A stretch of 37,060 nucleotides of DNA from CAYZXU01 sp964482535 (GTDB lineage Bacteria; Desulfobacterota; Desulfobacteria; Desulfobacterales; BuS5): positions 1 to 37,060 of the forward strand of contig CAYZXU010000009.1 of NCBI GenBank assembly GCA_964482535.1. Reading direction: 5' to 3'. Positions within the stretch are counted from its first letter, which is position 1, and every line of letters starts with the position of its first letter. The position numbers were made by a program, and so were the translations under genes. Below the pieces are notes generated by a model. The model was not told where the DNA came from. It saw only the letters and a program-made list of their open reading frames with translations, and did no database searches. Shown piece by piece: positions 1-9,323 of this stretch.

Positions 1-3
1 TTT

Positions 4-27
4 AAAGATTTAGAGATTTAAAGATTA
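4..27. repeat. 8-bp tandem repeat (AAAGATTT type), leader of DUF1329 copy 1
   Basis: Three consecutive 8-bp units (AAAGATTT, AGAGATTT, AAAGATTA) stand immediately before the ribosome binding site of the first DUF1329 gene. The same repeat, in perfect form, precedes DUF1329 copy 5 at 11144-11167, and the sequence after it is also shared into the coding region. This indicates that the leaders of copies 1 and 5 have a common origin. Confidence 0.75.
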
Positions 28-41
28 AAGGGGTGAAAAAG

Positions 42-1406
42 ATGGTTAGAAGATTAATTACAGCAGTTTTTGTTCTGTGTCTTGTATCTGTTTTTTCTTT
101 GCAAAGCGCATATGCCGACAATCCTAACTGGAAGGCAGATCAGGATGCCAGATTTAAAAAATTGGACATTAAACCCGGAGATGTTTTAACAAAAAACGAT
201 ATGGACAAAATCAGAAAGTGTGTCCCTGCAACCATTGCAAAGTGGTATGAGAGGGGCGACCTGATGGACTTTGAGGTTCAACCCTATCAGTATGATGCGT
301 CCCATAACGTTGCCTGGCAGAAGGCAACAGAGGCAAACAGGGGCAAGTATACAATCGACGAAACAGGTGGAATTATAGAGGCTGCCACAGGCACATTTCC
401 TGTATTTGTCACGGGTCAGCCTTTCCCAGAAGATACAATAAAAGTGGGAGACCCTGGAGCAGGCTCAAAGGTTATGTACAACCGGCTTCTTTGTAAAGCA
501 AGGACAGAGACCTTCAAGTACGAGCATATTGTTCTATGGATTGATTTTAAAGACGGGCTTGAAAGAACAGTTGAGTGCTACTGGGCAACCTATTTTTACT
601 GGGGAAGAAAGGCGCCTGTAGCAAATCCTGAAAACCTGCAGATGAGGGATATGACCATAGCTACAGCTCCCTTTGACATGGCAGGCACAGCTCAGCTTTC
701 ATTAAGAACCCTTGGCGCAAAGGATGATCAGGTATATGCTTATGTTCCTGCAATCAGAAGGGTAAAGAGGTTGTCTGGTGCAAACAGATCAGACCCTTAT
801 ATGGGTTCCGAAGCTGTTTTTGACGATGCATTTATATGGAATGGCCTTATTCCTTCCATGGAGTGGACATACCAGGGTAAGAAAACTGCTCTATGCTGGA
901 TGATGCCTTATGCTCTCGAGCATACAACCAAGATGGATCATAATTCCGACGGCTCCTGGTCATGCAGCCCGCCTACGGAAATACTCGGCTTTGAAGTTCC
1001 CGGCTCAACATGCGCAACATGGGCGCCTACGAATACCGTATGGGTTCCAAGGGATTTTCATGTTGTGGGGGTAATGCCGAAAGATCCATATTACAGTTGC
1101 GGAAAGATGGAGTTCTGGGTTGATTCTGAAGGGTATATTGCATCCTATAAATGGGTTTATGACAAGGCCGGAGAGTTCTGGAAGGGTCTGATGATGCTTC
1201 CGATACACCTTACATGGTCAGACAAGTATGGAATCCAAACAGTTGTAACGCATTCAATATGCGACGACAAGTTAGGTCATGCAACCGTTGTAAAGGGCGG
1301 ATGCGGAAAGGTGAACGGCTCCTCTCATACGAGAACAATATTTGAGCTTCCTAAAATCAAGCCGAGGATGCTGACTGTTGAAAAGATGAAGATGTGGACA
1401 AAATAA
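42..1406 (+). CDS. DUF1329 family exported protein, copy 1
   Basis: This is a periplasmic or envelope-associated DUF1329 protein (454 aa), a family I recall as having a LolA/LolB-like fold and occurring with DUF1302 and RND/MMPL genes. A signal peptide ends near an AYA-D site; the residue after it is Asp, so it is not a lipoprotein. The family core is clear: YFYWGRK, PFDMAGTAQLS, then RRVKRLSGANRSDPYMGSE at mid-protein. Late motifs are PGSTCATWAP and GGCGK, whose cysteines are invariant in all five copies here. A GTG at 33 is also in frame, but AGGGGTG at 30-36 is well placed as the ribosome binding site for ATG 42, so I chose 42. DUF1302 follows 55 bp downstream, probably in one transcript. 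By eye it resembles copies 4 and 5 more than 2 and 3. The transported ligand is unknown. Confidence 0.9.
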   Translation: MVRRLITAVFVLCLVSVFSLQSAYADNPNWKADQDARFKKLDIKPGDVLTKNDMDKIRKCVPATIAKWYERGDLMDFEVQPYQYDASHNVAWQKATEANRGKYTIDETGGIIEAATGTFPVFVTGQPFPEDTIKVGDPGAGSKVMYNRLLCKARTETFKYEHIVLWIDFKDGLERTVECYWATYFYWGRKAPVANPENLQMRDMTIATAPFDMAGTAQLSLRTLGAKDDQVYAYVPAIRRVKRLSGANRSDPYMGSEAVFDDAFIWNGLIPSMEWTYQGKKTALCWMMPYALEHTTKMDHNSDGSWSCSPPTEILGFEVPGSTCATWAPTNTVWVPRDFHVVGVMPKDPYYSCGKMEFWVDSEGYIASYKWVYDKAGEFWKGLMMLPIHLTWSDKYGIQTVVTHSICDDKLGHATVVKGGCGKVNGSSHTRTIFELPKIKPRMLTVEKMKMWTK

Positions 1407-1461
1407 GTTTGGCTGTTAAATATTCTTTAATTAACCTTAAAAGTTTAAAAGGAGGAATAAG

Positions 1462-3171
1462 ATGAGCAGATATATTAAATCTGTTTTGGCCATGGCTTTT
1501 GCATTTATTTTTTGCGGAAATATAGCTCAGGCTTTTGAAACGGATTTTCATGGACGTATGCAGTCAACCTACGTTCTAAGAGATACCAACGGGTTTCAGC
1601 ATGGTTTTATGGATAACACATCATGCGCACAGTGGAGAAATGAGCTTAAGATAGATCTCTCACTTTTCCCCGAATATGAAACAGATCATATGATCTCCAT
1701 TTACAAGTTTTTCATCAACTACAGGGGTGCCTACGATGCTGTTTTTGATGTAACTGACAGGTGGGATGATGTAAGGGACAAAAGCCCGGCTGATTTTGAA
1801 TATGGCAAGGACGACATACAGTTTGAAAACGACCTGAGGGAGGCTTTTGTTGATATTGAAGGTGTGTTCGGATCACAGATTACCTCACTGCGTCTCGGCA
1901 GGCAGATAGTTCAGTGGGGTGAGGCTGACGGTTTTAATGTTATGAATATTATCAATCCCCAGGACAACAGGGTTATGATGTTTTTTGAAACCCCTGATGA
2001 TCTTGCAACCCCTCTATGGATGGGGCGGCTTAATCATAATATCGGTTCTATCGGGTTTCTGAATAATGTTGGGGTTGAACTTGTCGCAACACCGGATATA
2101 AGGCCCCACATGTTTTCTGTCATGGATGATGACATGAATGCGCCTTATGCATTTGGTTTCAGACAGCTTAAAGCCAGGCCACTCGATTTTATTGATACGC
2201 GGACAGGGCAGTTTGCAAACCTGGGCGATGTCCTTGTGGGTGCGGGAATGCTTCCTGCCAACCCTTTTGCCGGCTTCAGGGGAGTAACAACAATAAACGG
2301 TCTTGAAGATGTAGCTTTCCCTGTGCTTGATCAAACACTTGCGCCGGGAATCAACCAGACTCTTCAGTGGCATGATAATTCAGCAAGCAGCGGCGTTGAG
2401 CACCTGGAATACGGCGGCAAATTTACAGCATCATACGGCGATTTTATCGGCTACCTCTACTACTTCCGTGGGTACCAGGACGACGGGGTAATGAATTTTT
2501 CAGAGTTTTTTACAAAGGGGAATCTTACCTTTGATCATCCCAAACAGAACTATATAGGAGCATCCTTTAACATGTTTCTTGCTCCCATAAATGCTGTATT
2601 CAGGGGTGAGGGTAATCTGGTGGATGAAGTTGCGATCCTCGACCTTGAAAACTGCTGGGGTGGTCAGGGCGATACTGTTCATCTTTATCAGGATGTTCTA
2701 GGAATTCCTGAAGGGCATGGTTTTTTAAATGGTCCTGAAAACGCCAAAGGCTATACCATGCACAAGGTTTACCAGGGGCTGCTCGGTCTGGATATAGACA
2801 GGTTTGTGTACTGGCTGAACCCTACAACCATGATAAAGACCTCATGGCAGATTTACTGGAAGCATATTGATGACTGGGATTATGACAAAACATGGCGGCC
2901 CTTTGATGAAGAGGATAACTACAGGGCTACTCTTTTTGTATGGACGGATTATATGAACGGCAAAATCCATCCTGAAATGTTTGTCATGTATGATTTTGAA
3001 AACGTGTGGATGACAATGATGTCTGTTAAATATTCCAGGGATGGCAAGTTTTTTACTAAACTTACTCAAATGTCTTTCTGGGGAGACAGCGATGCAATCA
3101 GTCCGTTTACTCAGCCTGTCAACCTGATCAACACAAGTGAGCTTTCAATAAGATTTGGTTATCAGTGGTAG
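1462..3171 (+). CDS. DUF1302 family outer-membrane beta-barrel protein
   Basis: This 569-aa protein has a signal peptide ending near IAQA-F and then a mature chain rich in aromatic residues and short alternating strands, ending in an aromatic residue (FGYQW) as outer-membrane barrels do. The hallmark segment SLRLGRQIVQWGEADGFNV lies at about residue 140. DUF1302 proteins are predicted barrels that co-occur with DUF1329 and MMPL transporters, so it is probably the outer-membrane pore or receptor of this locus. GGAGG at 1451-1455 supports ATG 1462. It lies 55 bp after DUF1329 copy 1 and is followed by a hairpin, so these two genes look like one transcript. It is the only DUF1302 gene here against five DUF1329 genes. 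Length is normal for the family. The substrate cannot be told from sequence. Confidence 0.88.
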   Translation: MSRYIKSVLAMAFAFIFCGNIAQAFETDFHGRMQSTYVLRDTNGFQHGFMDNTSCAQWRNELKIDLSLFPEYETDHMISIYKFFINYRGAYDAVFDVTDRWDDVRDKSPADFEYGKDDIQFENDLREAFVDIEGVFGSQITSLRLGRQIVQWGEADGFNVMNIINPQDNRVMMFFETPDDLATPLWMGRLNHNIGSIGFLNNVGVELVATPDIRPHMFSVMDDDMNAPYAFGFRQLKARPLDFIDTRTGQFANLGDVLVGAGMLPANPFAGFRGVTTINGLEDVAFPVLDQTLAPGINQTLQWHDNSASSGVEHLEYGGKFTASYGDFIGYLYYFRGYQDDGVMNFSEFFTKGNLTFDHPKQNYIGASFNMFLAPINAVFRGEGNLVDEVAILDLENCWGGQGDTVHLYQDVLGIPEGHGFLNGPENAKGYTMHKVYQGLLGLDIDRFVYWLNPTTMIKTSWQIYWKHIDDWDYDKTWRPFDEEDNYRATLFVWTDYMNGKIHPEMFVMYDFENVWMTMMSVKYSRDGKFFTKLTQMSFWGDSDAISPFTQPVNLINTSELSIRFGYQW

Positions 3172-3243
3172 TGTGAAATTTATTGTCCCTGCAATAATGG
3201 ACGGTTATTTTTTCGTTATAAAATAGGGACTGTAAAGTATAGG

Positions 3244-3273
3244 TTTAGCAGCCTTTGAAAAAAGGCTGCTAAA
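3244..3273 (+). terminator. Hairpin after DUF1302 gene
   Basis: A perfect 13-bp stem (TTTAGCAGCCTTT at 3244-3256 and AAAGGCTGCTAAA at 3261-3273) closes on a GAAA tetraloop, 72 bp after the DUF1302 stop. There is no T-tract immediately after the stem, so it may act as an mRNA 3' stabiliser or a weak terminator rather than a classical intrinsic terminator. Confidence 0.55.
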
Positions 3274-3366
3274 TCGAATTTTGCGTAAAAAACCTCAAGT
3301 AAAAGAGTAGAATAATAAACTATCAACAGGTTATACCGATGTTTGACTCTTGTCTAAAAAATTACA

Positions 3367-3446
3367 GACTTTAAATTGGGTTGAATAAAAAATAGTATTT
3401 TATACTCTTTGTTAAACCCCTTTCCTTTTTCCCAATTTTTAAAGTC
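3367..3446. repeat. Imperfect inverted repeat, 80 bp, MITE-like
   Basis: GACTTTAAATTGGG at 3367-3380 is matched by CCCAATTTTTAAAGTC at 3431-3446 in inverted orientation, and an inner GGGTT and AACCC pair also faces inward. The element is non-coding. It could be a small non-autonomous mobile element or a degraded terminator; no target-site duplication was identified. Confidence 0.4.
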
Positions 3447-3486
3447 CCTGGCTTAAATTATAATCCTTATTTTTCAATGCTTTTTT

Positions 3487-3594
3487 GGTGGATTCGCTTC
3501 GCTTAATCCACCCTACAACTACAACCTACTAACTTTTATATAAAATTGCAGGGTGATTGTAGGGTGGATTAAGGAGCGCAGCGACGAATCCACC
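3487..3594. repeat. Inverted pair of REP-like palindromes
   Basis: Two copies of a roughly 30-bp element stand head to head (3487-3518 and 3557-3594). Each is itself palindromic, with GGTGGATT at one end and AATCCACC at the other, plus a GTAGGG tail. The middle differs between arms (CGCTTCGCTT against a version carrying GGAGCGCAGCGACG). This architecture is that of REP/BIME elements, which in many bacteria are mobilised by TnpA-REP (Y1) transposases; no such gene is in the window. Confidence 0.65.
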
Positions 3595-3800
3595 AAAGTT
3601 AACTCTAAATTTACGCCTTTTTTTTGAACTTTTTTTATAACAGTCTCAAAATGGTGCCCAAGCTGTATGGAGGCAAATGTAAAAACCATAAAATAATGTC
3701 TTTTTATTGAAAAAAAGAGGGCGCAGCCCGTTCTTTAACCGTAATTCTTTTATAATAATTTTGTTATATTTATACATTGAGAAAGGAGTAAAGGGGCAAA

Positions 3801-6227
3801 ATGGGAGGAATGCTTAATAAAAATATTAGTCCTTTATGGTTAAAATTTGTTGGTTTTCAGATGAAACACAGGCTCAGTTTTTTTATGGCCATGTTTCTTG
3901 TAACATGTTTGTCTTTTTATTCCATTGTTACCAGACTGGAGATAAAGACTGATTTTTTTGAAATATATCCACCAAAGCATGAATACATAAAGCTGTACAA
4001 AGAATTTAGAAAAATGTTCGGTTCAGCTAATGTGCTCACCATGATCATAGAAAGAACCGACGGCAAAGATATTTATAATACTGAAACATTAAGAAAGATA
4101 AATGAGCTTACACTGGGCATTATGGAGGTTGACGGATGTAACCTCATACAGCTCACATCCATAGCCCACCCCAAAATAAAGCAGATAAGCCTGTCCTGCC
4201 AGGGGGTATCTATTTATCCCCTCATGAGAAATGGTGTTCCTAAAAGTAAAAGAGAATGCCAGGAATTTAAAAAAGCTGTTTATGCAACTCAAGGTGTCCG
4301 CGGTTTTTATGTATCATTCGATGACAAATCAACAGTTCTTTATGCAGGTTTCTGGGAAGAGGGTGTTGATTTGCTTGAGCTTTTTCACAGCGTTAAAAAA
4401 CTTGCGTCATCCGTGGAAGATGAAAATCATAAATGTTACATTGCAGGATATCCCATGCTCTATGCCTGGATATCATACTACCGAACCCAGGTTTTCGGGA
4501 TACTCTGCGTAACCGTGTTTGCGATGCTTCTTCTTCTGATTTTATACTTCCGCAGACTTGCAGGCGTTATGATTCCTGCAGTTTCAGGTCTGGTGAGCGC
4601 AATATGGGGGCTTGGATTTGCAGCCGCGCTTGGAATAAATCTGGATCCACTGCTTCTCGTTGTGCCGATTCTGCTTTCAGCAAGGGCGCTTTCACATTCC
4701 TGCCAGTGCCTTGAGAGGTTCCACCAGGAGTTTGTTGAGTGTAATAACAAGGATGAAGCCATAATAACTGCGTATTCGGCGCTCTATCCTCCGGCAATGC
4801 TTGCAATTATAACTGACGGTCTCGGTGTTCTCACAATAGCTATTGCCACTATTCCTTTAATGCAGAAACTGGCCTATTTTTCTTCATTCTGGATAATAAG
4901 CATATTTCTCGCGGTTATGGTTTTAAATCCGATTATTATATCATATTTTTATTCTCCGTCCATTGATGATAAAAAGATTAAAAAGATGATAGAATCCGCC
5001 CAAATTAGTGAAAAAGGAGCAGGAAGAGCAGGACTTTATATTCAATTTGTAAATTTGATCCATGCATTGTCCGGTCCCAGGGCAAAATGGGGAGTGGCAG
5101 GAGCAGCTCTGGCAATAATATTAATAGGAGGATACTTTTCCACCACCTATTTAAAGGTTGGAGATTCCAGCCCTGGCGGCGCAATACTCTATCCTGATCA
5201 TCCGTATAATATTGCAATGCAGAAGGTTAATTCGGATTTTGCCGGCGCATCAAGGCTTATCGTTGTTTTTGAAGGCAAGGAAAAAGGGGCAATCAAGTAC
5301 AGGAACACCCTTGTTGATATGGACAACCTTGGTCTGTATATGCGTCATAATATTAAAGGTGTCGGCGGTACGCTGAGCCTTACCGATCTGGTGCGCCAGA
5401 TTTTTAGAATGTATCATGAAGGGTCGCCCAAATGGGATATGGTGCCGCAAAAGAGAACCCATATCGGACAGATGTTTTATCAGCTCTCAACAGGTATGGC
5501 TCCGGGTGAAATGGACAGATTCGTGAGTATTCCTGAATTTCAGGATGCAAGCGTTACGGCATTTTTACAAAGCTACAGCCATGACAGCATAAAGGAAGCA
5601 ATTAAAAAACTTAAAGATTACAGGGACAAGATGGCGCTTGATCCTGAATCAAAGGTCAGAATGAGGGTATGCGGCGGGATACTCGGTATTCTGGCTGCTG
5701 TAAACGAAGAGGTGGAATGGTCATACTGGGCTATTTTGATTGTAGTCTTTATAACAACCTTTTTGCTTTGCACCTTCACTTACCGATCATTTAAGGCTGG
5801 ATTTATTCTTCTGATTCCACTGGCAGTATCCCAGGTTATATGTGAACTTATCATGCTTATGCTTCACATAGATCTTAATATAGATTCATTACCTGTTACA
5901 GCCATAGGTATCGGGGTAGGCATCGATTACGGAATCTATCTCATGAGCAGACTCAAGGAGGAGTGCGCAATACAAAGCAGTTTTGAAAAAGCAAGAATGG
6001 TAGCGCTGATGACCACAGGCAGAGTTATTATGTTTACTGCTCTTACACTTTCGTTCGGAGTGGGCTTCTGGCTGTTTTCTGTAATGAAGTTTTGTGCTGA
6101 AATGGGGCTTTTGATTCTGGTTTTGATGATTTTTAATATGATAGCCGCCCTGATTTTAATTCCGGCTCTGTCGGGAATATTTAAACCTTCATTTGTTAAA
6201 AAAATGGGGAAGGAAGCGTTGATTTAA
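3801..6227 (+). CDS. RND superfamily MMPL transporter
   Basis: This 808-aa inner-membrane protein has the duplicated RND layout. TM1 is at about residues 26-47, followed by a periplasmic domain to about 215. A block of helices spans about 230-390. A second first-helix lies near 435-455, then a second periplasmic domain, then a helix block from about 660 to 800. The second half carries GIGVGIDYGIYLMSR near residue 703, the MMPL proton-relay helix with its aspartate. The equivalent first-half helix (near 290) reads LSARALSH and has no aspartate, so coupling may use one half only. MMPL proteins move lipids and other hydrophobic molecules using the proton gradient. DUF1329 copy 2 follows after 62 bp with its own strong ribosome binding site, so the two probably share a transcript. 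A fragment of a second copy of its C-terminus lies at 11019-11090. Confidence 0.9.
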   Translation: MGGMLNKNISPLWLKFVGFQMKHRLSFFMAMFLVTCLSFYSIVTRLEIKTDFFEIYPPKHEYIKLYKEFRKMFGSANVLTMIIERTDGKDIYNTETLRKINELTLGIMEVDGCNLIQLTSIAHPKIKQISLSCQGVSIYPLMRNGVPKSKRECQEFKKAVYATQGVRGFYVSFDDKSTVLYAGFWEEGVDLLELFHSVKKLASSVEDENHKCYIAGYPMLYAWISYYRTQVFGILCVTVFAMLLLLILYFRRLAGVMIPAVSGLVSAIWGLGFAAALGINLDPLLLVVPILLSARALSHSCQCLERFHQEFVECNNKDEAIITAYSALYPPAMLAIITDGLGVLTIAIATIPLMQKLAYFSSFWIISIFLAVMVLNPIIISYFYSPSIDDKKIKKMIESAQISEKGAGRAGLYIQFVNLIHALSGPRAKWGVAGAALAIILIGGYFSTTYLKVGDSSPGGAILYPDHPYNIAMQKVNSDFAGASRLIVVFEGKEKGAIKYRNTLVDMDNLGLYMRHNIKGVGGTLSLTDLVRQIFRMYHEGSPKWDMVPQKRTHIGQMFYQLSTGMAPGEMDRFVSIPEFQDASVTAFLQSYSHDSIKEAIKKLKDYRDKMALDPESKVRMRVCGGILGILAAVNEEVEWSYWAILIVVFITTFLLCTFTYRSFKAGFILLIPLAVSQVICELIMLMLHIDLNIDSLPVTAIGIGVGIDYGIYLMSRLKEECAIQSSFEKARMVALMTTGRVIMFTALTLSFGVGFWLFSVMKFCAEMGLLILVLMIFNMIAALILIPALSGIFKPSFVKKMGKEALI

Positions 6228-6289
6228 AAGAGCAGAAAATTTTATTTTTGATTGGGTTTTAAGCAAATTAAAAAAGGAGGAGTGAGAAA

Positions 6290-7666
6290 ATGTTTAAAAG
6301 ATTAATTACAGCCGTCTTTTTTATATGTCTTATAGCTGTTTTTGGATTCCAGAGCGCATATGCAGGCAACCCGAACTGGAAGGCGGAGCAGGATGCTCTC
6401 TTCACGGAACTGGGTTTAAAACCTGGAGATATTATAACTAAAAGCAAACAGGATCTGGAAAAGGCAAAAACATTTATGCCGGCCAAGCTGTACCAATGGT
6501 TAAAAGATGAAAAGTTAATGGATTTGAAGATTAATGGTTTTCAGTTTGATGCCTCTTTTGACGATTACTGGATAAAAAGGAGCAGAGAGAATAAGGGAAA
6601 ATATGCTGTTGATGAGGCAGGGGGGATTATAGATGTTGCAACAGGAAAGTGCCCTGTTTTTATTGACGGCATGCCTTTTTCTGATTCGGAGATAGGTGTT
6701 GATATTCCGCGCTCAGGTCAAAAAGTAATGTATAACAGAAACCTTGTTTTAAGAAGGACGGGAAGCCAGAGCCATGAGCACGTTGTTGTATGGGTAGATT
6801 TTGAAAGGGGTTTTGAGAGAGTGGTTCAAGCTGCCTGGATACAATATTATTACTGGGGCAGAAAGGGAGGTCCTGTGAAGAACCCTGAAAAATTGGAGTA
6901 CAGGAGTTTGAATGTGGCATATTCTCCCTTTGATATGGCGGGCACCGCCTCGCTTGTACTAAGAACCCTCGGGGCAAAGGAGGATCAGCTTTATGTGTAT
7001 GTTCCGGCAATAAGAAGGGTGAAAAGACTATCAGGGGCAAACAGATCGGATCCGTATATGGGCTCGGAGGCAACTCTTGACGAAGCATTCGGCTGGGATG
7101 GGCTTATCTCTTCCATGAAGTGGACATATAAGGGTAGAAAGACCGCTCTTTTGTGGATTCTTGACTGGGCAGCAGAGCGTTCAACCCAAATGGTTCATCA
7201 TGCCGATGGATCATGGACAGAGAGCAGCTCCCCTATTCGTGTAGGATATGAAACACCCGGCTCTACATGCGCAACTTGGGCACCCACGAATGCCGTATGG
7301 GTTCCAAGGAAGTTTCATGTTATTGAAGCCATGCCAAAAGATCCTTATTACGCTTCGGGAAAGGCTGTATACTGGGTTGATACAAAAACAGGAATGATAT
7401 CTTATAAGTTCATATATGAAAGAGGTGGAGATTTTCGGAAAGGCATAGCTATTTTTTTGTCTCATGTCAGATGGGGTGACAGTTGTGGGGTTCAGGGTAA
7501 TTGTTCTCATTTGTTTATTGACGAGAAGCTCAAGCACGCTACGCTTATCAGAGGCGGATGCGGAAAGCTTAAGGAGTCCGTAACTGAGTTGAGAAATATT
7601 TTTAACTCCCCGAAAATTAATCCAAGGAAGCTGAGTGTGGAGAATATGAAGGTTTTAACAAAATAG
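6290..7666 (+). CDS. DUF1329 family exported protein, copy 2
   Basis: This 458-aa paralogue has a signal peptide ending near AYA-G and the family core (YYYWGRKGG, PFDMAGTASL, RRVKRLSGANRSDPYMGSE). The two invariant cysteines are in PGSTCATWAP and GGCGK. The start is fixed by AAGGAGGAG ending 7 bp before ATG 6290. Copies 2 and 3 form a pair: both read VMYNRN, RVVQA, SLNVAYSPFDM and KEDQLYVYVP where copies 1, 4 and 5 read VMYNRL, RTVQC or RTVEC, TVAVAPFDM-like and KDDQVYAY. Copy 2 is the only one without the C-DDKL motif, having IDEKL instead. It directly follows the MMPL gene. The pair may bind a different ligand from the other group, but that is inference. Confidence 0.88.
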   Translation: MFKRLITAVFFICLIAVFGFQSAYAGNPNWKAEQDALFTELGLKPGDIITKSKQDLEKAKTFMPAKLYQWLKDEKLMDLKINGFQFDASFDDYWIKRSRENKGKYAVDEAGGIIDVATGKCPVFIDGMPFSDSEIGVDIPRSGQKVMYNRNLVLRRTGSQSHEHVVVWVDFERGFERVVQAAWIQYYYWGRKGGPVKNPEKLEYRSLNVAYSPFDMAGTASLVLRTLGAKEDQLYVYVPAIRRVKRLSGANRSDPYMGSEATLDEAFGWDGLISSMKWTYKGRKTALLWILDWAAERSTQMVHHADGSWTESSSPIRVGYETPGSTCATWAPTNAVWVPRKFHVIEAMPKDPYYASGKAVYWVDTKTGMISYKFIYERGGDFRKGIAIFLSHVRWGDSCGVQGNCSHLFIDEKLKHATLIRGGCGKLKESVTELRNIFNSPKINPRKLSVENMKVLTK

Positions 7667-7737
7667 GCTTGTTTTTATATGTGTTTTGACCTGATTTTTA
7701 ATGCTGCAGGAAGTCACAAAAATGGAGGCTATAGAGT

Positions 7738-9114
7738 ATGTTTAAAGGACGAGTTGTTTCTTTTTTTCTTTTTTGTTTTATATATGTTTTTGGGTTGCAA
7801 GGCGCATATGCAGACAACCCTAACTGGAAAGCAGATCAGGATGCCTTGTTTAAAGAACTTGGTGTAAAATCGGGAGATGCTATAACTAAAAGCAAAAAGG
7901 ATCTGGAAAAGGCAAAAAAACTGCTGCCTGAAAAGCTGTATGAATGGTTTGCTCGGGGAGATTTAATGGACCTTGAGATAAAGGCATTTAAATACGACAC
8001 TTCCGATGATGAATACTGGCAAAAGAAGAGCAGGGAGAATAAAGGGAAATATGCCATTACTGAGGAAGGTAATATGGTAGATGTTTCAACAGGCAAACAT
8101 CCTGTTTTTGTTAACGGTTTGCCTTTCTCCGATTCGGAGATAGGCATAGATATTCCATACTCAGGTCAAAAAGTAATGTATAACAGAAACCTTAGTTTAA
8201 GGAGGATAGAAGCCCAGAGGCATGATCACGTTATTTTATGGGTAGATTTTGACAGAGGGCTTGAAAGAGTGGTTCAGGCCTCCTGGCTGGAATACTATTA
8301 TTGGGGCAGAAAGGGCGGCCCTGTAAAAAATCCTGAAGGATTAGAGTTCAGGAGTCTGAACGTAGCCTACTCTCCCTTTGATATGGCTGGCACTGCTTCG
8401 ATTTCATTCAGAACTCTTGGGGCAAAGGAGGATCAGCTTTATGTGTATGTCCCATCAATAAGAAGGGTTAAAAGGCTCTCCGGAGCAAACAGGTCGGATC
8501 CGTATATGGGTTCAGAGTGTACTCTTGATGATGCATTCGGCTGGAACGGACTTATCGCTTCCATGGATTGGAAATATAAGGGGGAAAAGGCATCTCTTCT
8601 CTGGACTCTTGACTGGGCGGCAGAGCATTCATTCCAAATGGAACAACAGGCAGACGGATCATGGGTAAGCGTTACACCTCCTTTTCGTGCCGGATTTGAA
8701 ACGCCAGGCTCCAAATGTGCGACATGGGCTCCCACTAATTCTGTATGGATTCCAAGGATGTTTCATGTTTTTGAAGCCATGCCAAAGGATCCTTATTACG
8801 CTTCAGGAAAGGTTGAATACTGGGTGGATGCAGAATCAAATCAGGTATCTTATAAGTTTGTTTATGATAAATCCGGAAAATTCTGGAAAGGTCTGACACT
8901 TATGACAGCACACGTTACATGGGCAGACAGCTATGGAAAATTAGGTGCTCTTTGTCATTTCACCTGTGATGACAAGCTCAAACACGCCACTGTTATCAGA
9001 GGCGGATGCGGAAAAATTAACGATTCCGTATTTGAGCTGAGAAATGTTTTTAACTCCCGTAAAATTACTCCAAGGGCGCTGAGCGTAGAGAAGATGAAGA
9101 TGTTGACAAAATAA
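7738..9114 (+). CDS. DUF1329 family exported protein, copy 3
   Basis: This 458-aa paralogue is closest to copy 2. Its N-terminus is a signal peptide ending near AYA-D, followed by the NPNW motif that begins most mature copies. The core motifs are all present (YYYWGRKGGPVKNPE, PFDMAGTAS, RRVKRLSGANRSDPYMGSE, PGSKCATWAP, GGCGK). GGAGG at 7723-7727 supports ATG 7738, and the gene follows copy 2 by 71 bp, so MMPL, copy 2 and copy 3 probably form one operon. A terminator-like hairpin and a fresh promoter separate it from copy 4. Its 3' flank (AGTTTTTGGCTGTT) resembles that of copy 1, another trace of duplication. Confidence 0.88.
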   Translation: MFKGRVVSFFLFCFIYVFGLQGAYADNPNWKADQDALFKELGVKSGDAITKSKKDLEKAKKLLPEKLYEWFARGDLMDLEIKAFKYDTSDDEYWQKKSRENKGKYAITEEGNMVDVSTGKHPVFVNGLPFSDSEIGIDIPYSGQKVMYNRNLSLRRIEAQRHDHVILWVDFDRGLERVVQASWLEYYYWGRKGGPVKNPEGLEFRSLNVAYSPFDMAGTASISFRTLGAKEDQLYVYVPSIRRVKRLSGANRSDPYMGSECTLDDAFGWNGLIASMDWKYKGEKASLLWTLDWAAEHSFQMEQQADGSWVSVTPPFRAGFETPGSKCATWAPTNSVWIPRMFHVFEAMPKDPYYASGKVEYWVDAESNQVSYKFVYDKSGKFWKGLTLMTAHVTWADSYGKLGALCHFTCDDKLKHATVIRGGCGKINDSVFELRNVFNSRKITPRALSVEKMKMLTK

Positions 9115-9227
9115 TAGTTTTTGGCTGTTTTTCTAAACAGGAAAACGGTAAAATGCTCTTTCATTTTTTGTTGTGCCCGTCAGGGCATGTTGGTTATTGA
9201 AAGAAATAAGATAAGTAGACAATTAAT

Positions 9228-9290
9228 CCGAATTTTTCATAAAGAACATCGTGAGAAATTCGGGTTAGTTTTTTTCAACCCATCTCTTTT
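9228..9290 (+). terminator. Probable terminator after DUF1329 copy 3
   Basis: CCGAATTT at 9228-9235 pairs with AAATTCGG at 9256-9263. An overlapping alternative stem (GGGTT at 9262-9266 with AACCC at 9277-9281) is followed by a T-rich tail. Together with the promoter right after it, this separates copy 3 from copy 4. Confidence 0.55.
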
Positions 9291-9294
9291 TTTC

Positions 9295-9323
9295 TTGACA
9301 CAATAATGTGTGTAGAATATTAT
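9295..9323 (+). promoter_or_regulatory. Sigma-70 type promoter for DUF1329 copy 4
   Basis: TTGACA at 9295-9300 is a perfect -35 element. After a 17-bp spacer comes TATTAT at 9318-9323, five of six matches to the -10 consensus. It gives copy 4 its own transcription, with a leader of roughly 185 nt. Confidence 0.75.

Larger units (their letters stand above)
3172..3800. other. 629-bp non-coding stretch with three palindromic elements
   Basis: No convincing gene lies here. It holds a GAAA-loop hairpin (3244-3273), a long imperfect inverted repeat (3367-3446), a pair of inverted REP-like palindromes (3487-3594) and a short GGGC-GCCC hairpin near 3719-3729. A TATAAT at 3751-3756 could be the -10 element for the MMPL gene, but no good -35 element is spaced correctly, so I do not call a promoter. 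Confidence 0.6.

Noticed and set aside
4433..4806. Overlapping frames on both strands inside the MMPL gene
   Set aside because: They fall in the conserved membrane region of a well-supported gene and show no protein features of their own.
9121..9306. Small open frame of 61 codons after DUF1329 copy 3
   Set aside because: It runs through a hairpin and the next promoter, has no ribosome binding site and its protein has no sensible composition.
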